This document shows positions 63,838-64,000 of a stretch of 64,000 nt of DNA, one piece after another. A model generated the notes under the pieces. It searched no databases, was not told where the DNA came from, and saw only the letters and a program-made list of their open reading frames with translations. Each line of letters starts with the position of its first letter. Within the stretch, counting starts at the first letter, position 1. The stretch lies in contig JAEOAD010002712.1 of NCBI GenBank assembly GCA_036365145.1, forward strand, positions 2,065,001 through 2,129,000. Reading direction: 5' to 3'. The translations under genes and the position numbers were made by a program. The DNA comes from Orientallactaga sibirica (Eukaryota > Chordata > Mammalia > Rodentia > Dipodidae).

Positions 63838-64000
63838 AGGGCTGGAGGGGTAGCTCAGTGGTTAAGGCATTTGCCTGCAAAGCCTCACAACCCAGGTTCA
63901 ATTCCCCAGTACTCATGTAAAGCCAGATGCACAAAGTGACACATGCATCTGGAGTTCCTCTACAGTGGCTAGAGGCCCTGGTGTGCCCATGTTCTCCCTC
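63838..64000 (+). mobile_element. tRNA-type SINE, cut by the window end
   Basis: GGGCTGGAGGGGTAGCTCAG head and GGTTCAATTCC B box; the tail lies beyond the window. Confidence 0.88.

Overview
The window is mammalian nuclear DNA, most likely from a mouse-related rodent. It holds one complete gene, one partial gene and a very dense layer of retroposons. The commonest repeats are a B1-like (7SL-derived) SINE and a tRNA-derived SINE whose head reads GGCTGGAGAGATGGCTTAGC. From memory this SINE pair looks like jerboa (Dipodidae) DNA; I could not check that. No bacterial, plasmid, phage or CRISPR feature is present.

Layout. Bases 1-13600 hold no gene. They contain SINEs, a nested cluster of LTRs (about 4.5-8.1 kb), three MaLR-type LTRs with clean 5-bp target duplications, and a 5S rRNA fragment. 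A CpG island promoter lies at about 13.64-14.26 kb. ANGEL2 then runs on the + strand from its ATG at 13913 to its stop at 37434. I resolved nine coding exons that join in frame to 544 codons, with GT/AG at every junction. Its 3'UTR probably ends near 39.0 kb.

VASH2 lies tail-to-tail with ANGEL2 on the - strand. Its three last coding exons are at 61527-61146, 58907-58792 and 43021-42949, ending in the usual C-terminus. Its 3'UTR probably ends near 40.3 kb. The earlier VASH2 exons are not in the window and must lie beyond 64000. The ANGEL2-VASH2 tail-to-tail order matches the order I recall for human chromosome 1q32.

The last VASH2 intron (15.8 kb) contains a 3.76-kb minisatellite at 52.8-56.5 kb, built from a 43-bp unit repeated about 87 times, with a visible 17-unit internal duplication. 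Its long open frames are an artefact of the repeat.

The two genes have unrelated jobs. ANGEL2 is an EEP-family RNA end-processing phosphatase. VASH2 is a tubulin tyrosine carboxypeptidase. The most interesting signals outside the genes are: a CTCF-like core motif carried by one SINE subfamily in eight copies; the minisatellite; an inverted SINE pair inside the ANGEL2 3'UTR; a four-level nest of insertions; and a Cys in place of a conserved Arg near the VASH2 active site.
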